Source of the DNA: an uncultured Caulobacteraceae bacterium
GTDB taxonomy: Bacteria; Pseudomonadota; Alphaproteobacteria; Caulobacterales; Caulobacteraceae
Reading direction: 5' to 3'
Length of the DNA stretch: 7,445 nt
Assembly (NCBI GenBank): GCA_946480495.1
Contig: CAMLKO010000047.1
Coordinates: forward strand, 1 to 7,445
The notes beneath the pieces were generated by a model. That model was not told the DNA's origin. It was given only the letters and a program-made list of their open reading frames with translations, and did no database searches. Position numbers and translations under genes: made by a program. Numbering within the stretch: position 1 is the first letter of the stretch; every line of letters starts with the position of its first letter. Shown here in pieces: positions 6,755 to 7,445 of the stretch.

Positions 6755-6789
6755 GGCGGTCCCGGCCGTTCTTGCGCCCCAGCCGTCAT
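6748..6789 (-). CDS. Possible 13-residue leader peptide ORF overlapping the ATPase start
   Basis: On the minus strand, ATG at 6789-6787 opens a 13-codon frame reading MTAGAQERPGPPC and ending in TGA at 6750-6748. That stop lies inside the first three codons of the ATPase gene (ATGCTGA arrangement). Directly upstream is GGGAGGGGGC, a much stronger Shine-Dalgarno than the GGGA before the ATPase ATG itself. The frame differs from that of the ATPase, so it is not simply an N-terminal extension. Ribosomes ending there would be placed to restart at the ATPase. There is no coding evidence beyond this layout, and a G-run in GC-rich DNA can arise by chance. Confidence 0.3.
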   Translation of the reverse strand: MTAGAQERPGPPC

Positions 6790-6861
6790 GCCCCCTCCCG
6801 CCAGCCGCGCCAAGTGAAAGAAAGTTCAGCAGGGCCGCGATCTGGAGTAGCACCTCATTCC

Positions 6862-7445
6862 ATGACCGAGTTCGCCATCCCCCCAGCCGAACGCGCCGTC
6901 GTCCCCGTGGAAGGCTCCGGCGCCGTCTTTCCGGTCCGCAGGATCTACTGCGTCGGGCGCAACTATGCGGCCCACCGCGCGGAGATGGGCGGCGACGACC
7001 GCGAACCGCCCTTCTTCTTCTCCAAGCCCGCCGACGCCGTGGTTCCGCCAGGCCGCGATGTCCCCTATCCGCCCGCGACGGCGAACCTGCACCACGAGAT
7101 CGAGCTGGTGGTTGCGATCGGCGAAGGCGGCAGGGTCTTCGGCTATGCGGCCGGGGTCGACCTGACCCGTCGCGACCTGCAGGCCAGCGCGAAGGACAAG
7201 GGCCAGCCGTGGGATGCGGCCAAGGGGTTCGACCATAGCGCGCCGGTCTCCGCCATCCGCCGCGCCGACGGCCCGCCGCCGCAGGGGCGCATCCGCCTGT
7301 CGGTGAACGGCGAGGTGCGGCAGGACGCGACGGTCTCCGACATGATCTGGAACGTGGAGGAGATCATCGCCGAGGCCGGCAAGCTCTGGGCGCTTCAGGC
7401 CGGCGATCTGATCTTCACCGGCACGCCCGACGGCGTCGGCCCCCT
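6862..7445 (+). CDS. FAH-superfamily hydrolase, fumarylpyruvate hydrolase-like (runs off right edge)
   Basis: The first 194 residues of a fumarylacetoacetate hydrolase-family enzyme. Family members cleave C-C bonds in acylpyruvates, for example fumarylpyruvate to fumarate and pyruvate in the gentisate branch of aromatic breakdown. The start RRIYCVGRNYAAH (26-38), FFFSKPADAVV (51-61), YPPATANLHHEIELVV (69-84), DLTRRDLQ (100-107), GQPWDAAKGFDHSAPV (114-129) and GDLIFTGTPDGVGP at the edge match the FAHD1/YcgM/NagK-type group. Metal ligands are E79, E81 and D100. The stretch between E81 and D100 is about ten residues shorter than in E. coli YcgM or human FAHD1. The ATG at 6862 fits the family start (MTEFAIPP). 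GGAG at 6844-6847 is a rather distant Shine-Dalgarno (14 bases). The gene is divergent from the ABC operon. Gentisate or maleylpyruvate genes would be expected downstream if it is a true fumarylpyruvate hydrolase, but they are outside the window. Confidence 0.88.
   Translation, partial: MTEFAIPPAERAVVPVEGSGAVFPVRRIYCVGRNYAAHRAEMGGDDREPPFFFSKPADAVVPPGRDVPYPPATANLHHEIELVVAIGEGGRVFGYAAGVDLTRRDLQASAKDKGQPWDAAKGFDHSAPVSAIRRADGPPPQGRIRLSVNGEVRQDATVSDMIWNVEEIIAEAGKLWALQAGDLIFTGTPDGVGP

Noticed and set aside
5978..6817. A 279-codon plus-strand frame opposite the ATPase gene.
   Set aside because: It is a mirror of the ATPase frame without domains. The minus strand carries Walker A, signature and Walker B motifs.
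6755..6853. A longer N-terminus for the ATPase starting at ATG 6853.
   Set aside because: The added 33 residues have no counterpart in ABC ATPases. They would also run close to the divergent gene start and leave no room for a promoter. The family start is at 6754.

Overview
This is a very GC-rich, gene-dense bacterial window with codon use strongly biased to G/C in third positions. The gene content points to an alphaproteobacterium, most likely of the Caulobacterales (Caulobacter/Phenylobacterium-like). Clues are the 41-residue cysteine-poor bL36, the FAH-family hydrolase of fumarylpyruvate-hydrolase type, and the ABC-permease/M1-peptidase fusion. The genus is an inference; there is no rRNA or other taxonomic marker in the window.

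Layout. Positions 1-371 (minus) hold the N-terminal part of an MltB-like lytic murein transglycosylase lipoprotein that runs off the left edge. Positions 450-1394 (minus) hold an M23 (LytM) zinc endopeptidase with all metal ligands intact. These two cell-wall enzymes lie in the same direction, 78 bases apart. A 151-base divergent control region (1395-1545) separates them from a rightward pair: rpmJ (bL36) and a YihX-like HAD phosphatase. The start codon of the phosphatase overlaps the stop codon of rpmJ. The phosphatase stop codon (2274-2276) directly abuts the stop codon (2277-2279) of a large leftward gene.

The central unit, 2277-6754 on the minus strand, is a two-gene ABC transporter operon. 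The upstream gene encodes a complete ATP-binding subunit of 292 residues. Five bases later begins a 1197-residue membrane protein. Its first ~590 residues look like two fused six-helix ABC-2 permease units plus one extra helix. Its last ~600 residues form an M1-type (gluzincin) metallopeptidase domain predicted to face the periplasm. A 13-codon leader ORF with a strong Shine-Dalgarno overlaps the ATPase start. Divergent from this operon, at 6862 on the plus strand, begins an FAH-superfamily hydrolase (fumarylpyruvate hydrolase-like) that runs off the right edge. It is about ten residues short between two of its metal ligands.

The most interesting item is the transporter whose permease carries its own peptidase. 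The name for this fusion exists in automated annotation, but to my knowledge no substrate or mechanism is established. Its peptidase active site departs from textbook M1 enzymes in two visible ways. There are no tRNAs, rRNAs, CRISPR arrays, insertion sequences or gene-free stretches above 151 bases.
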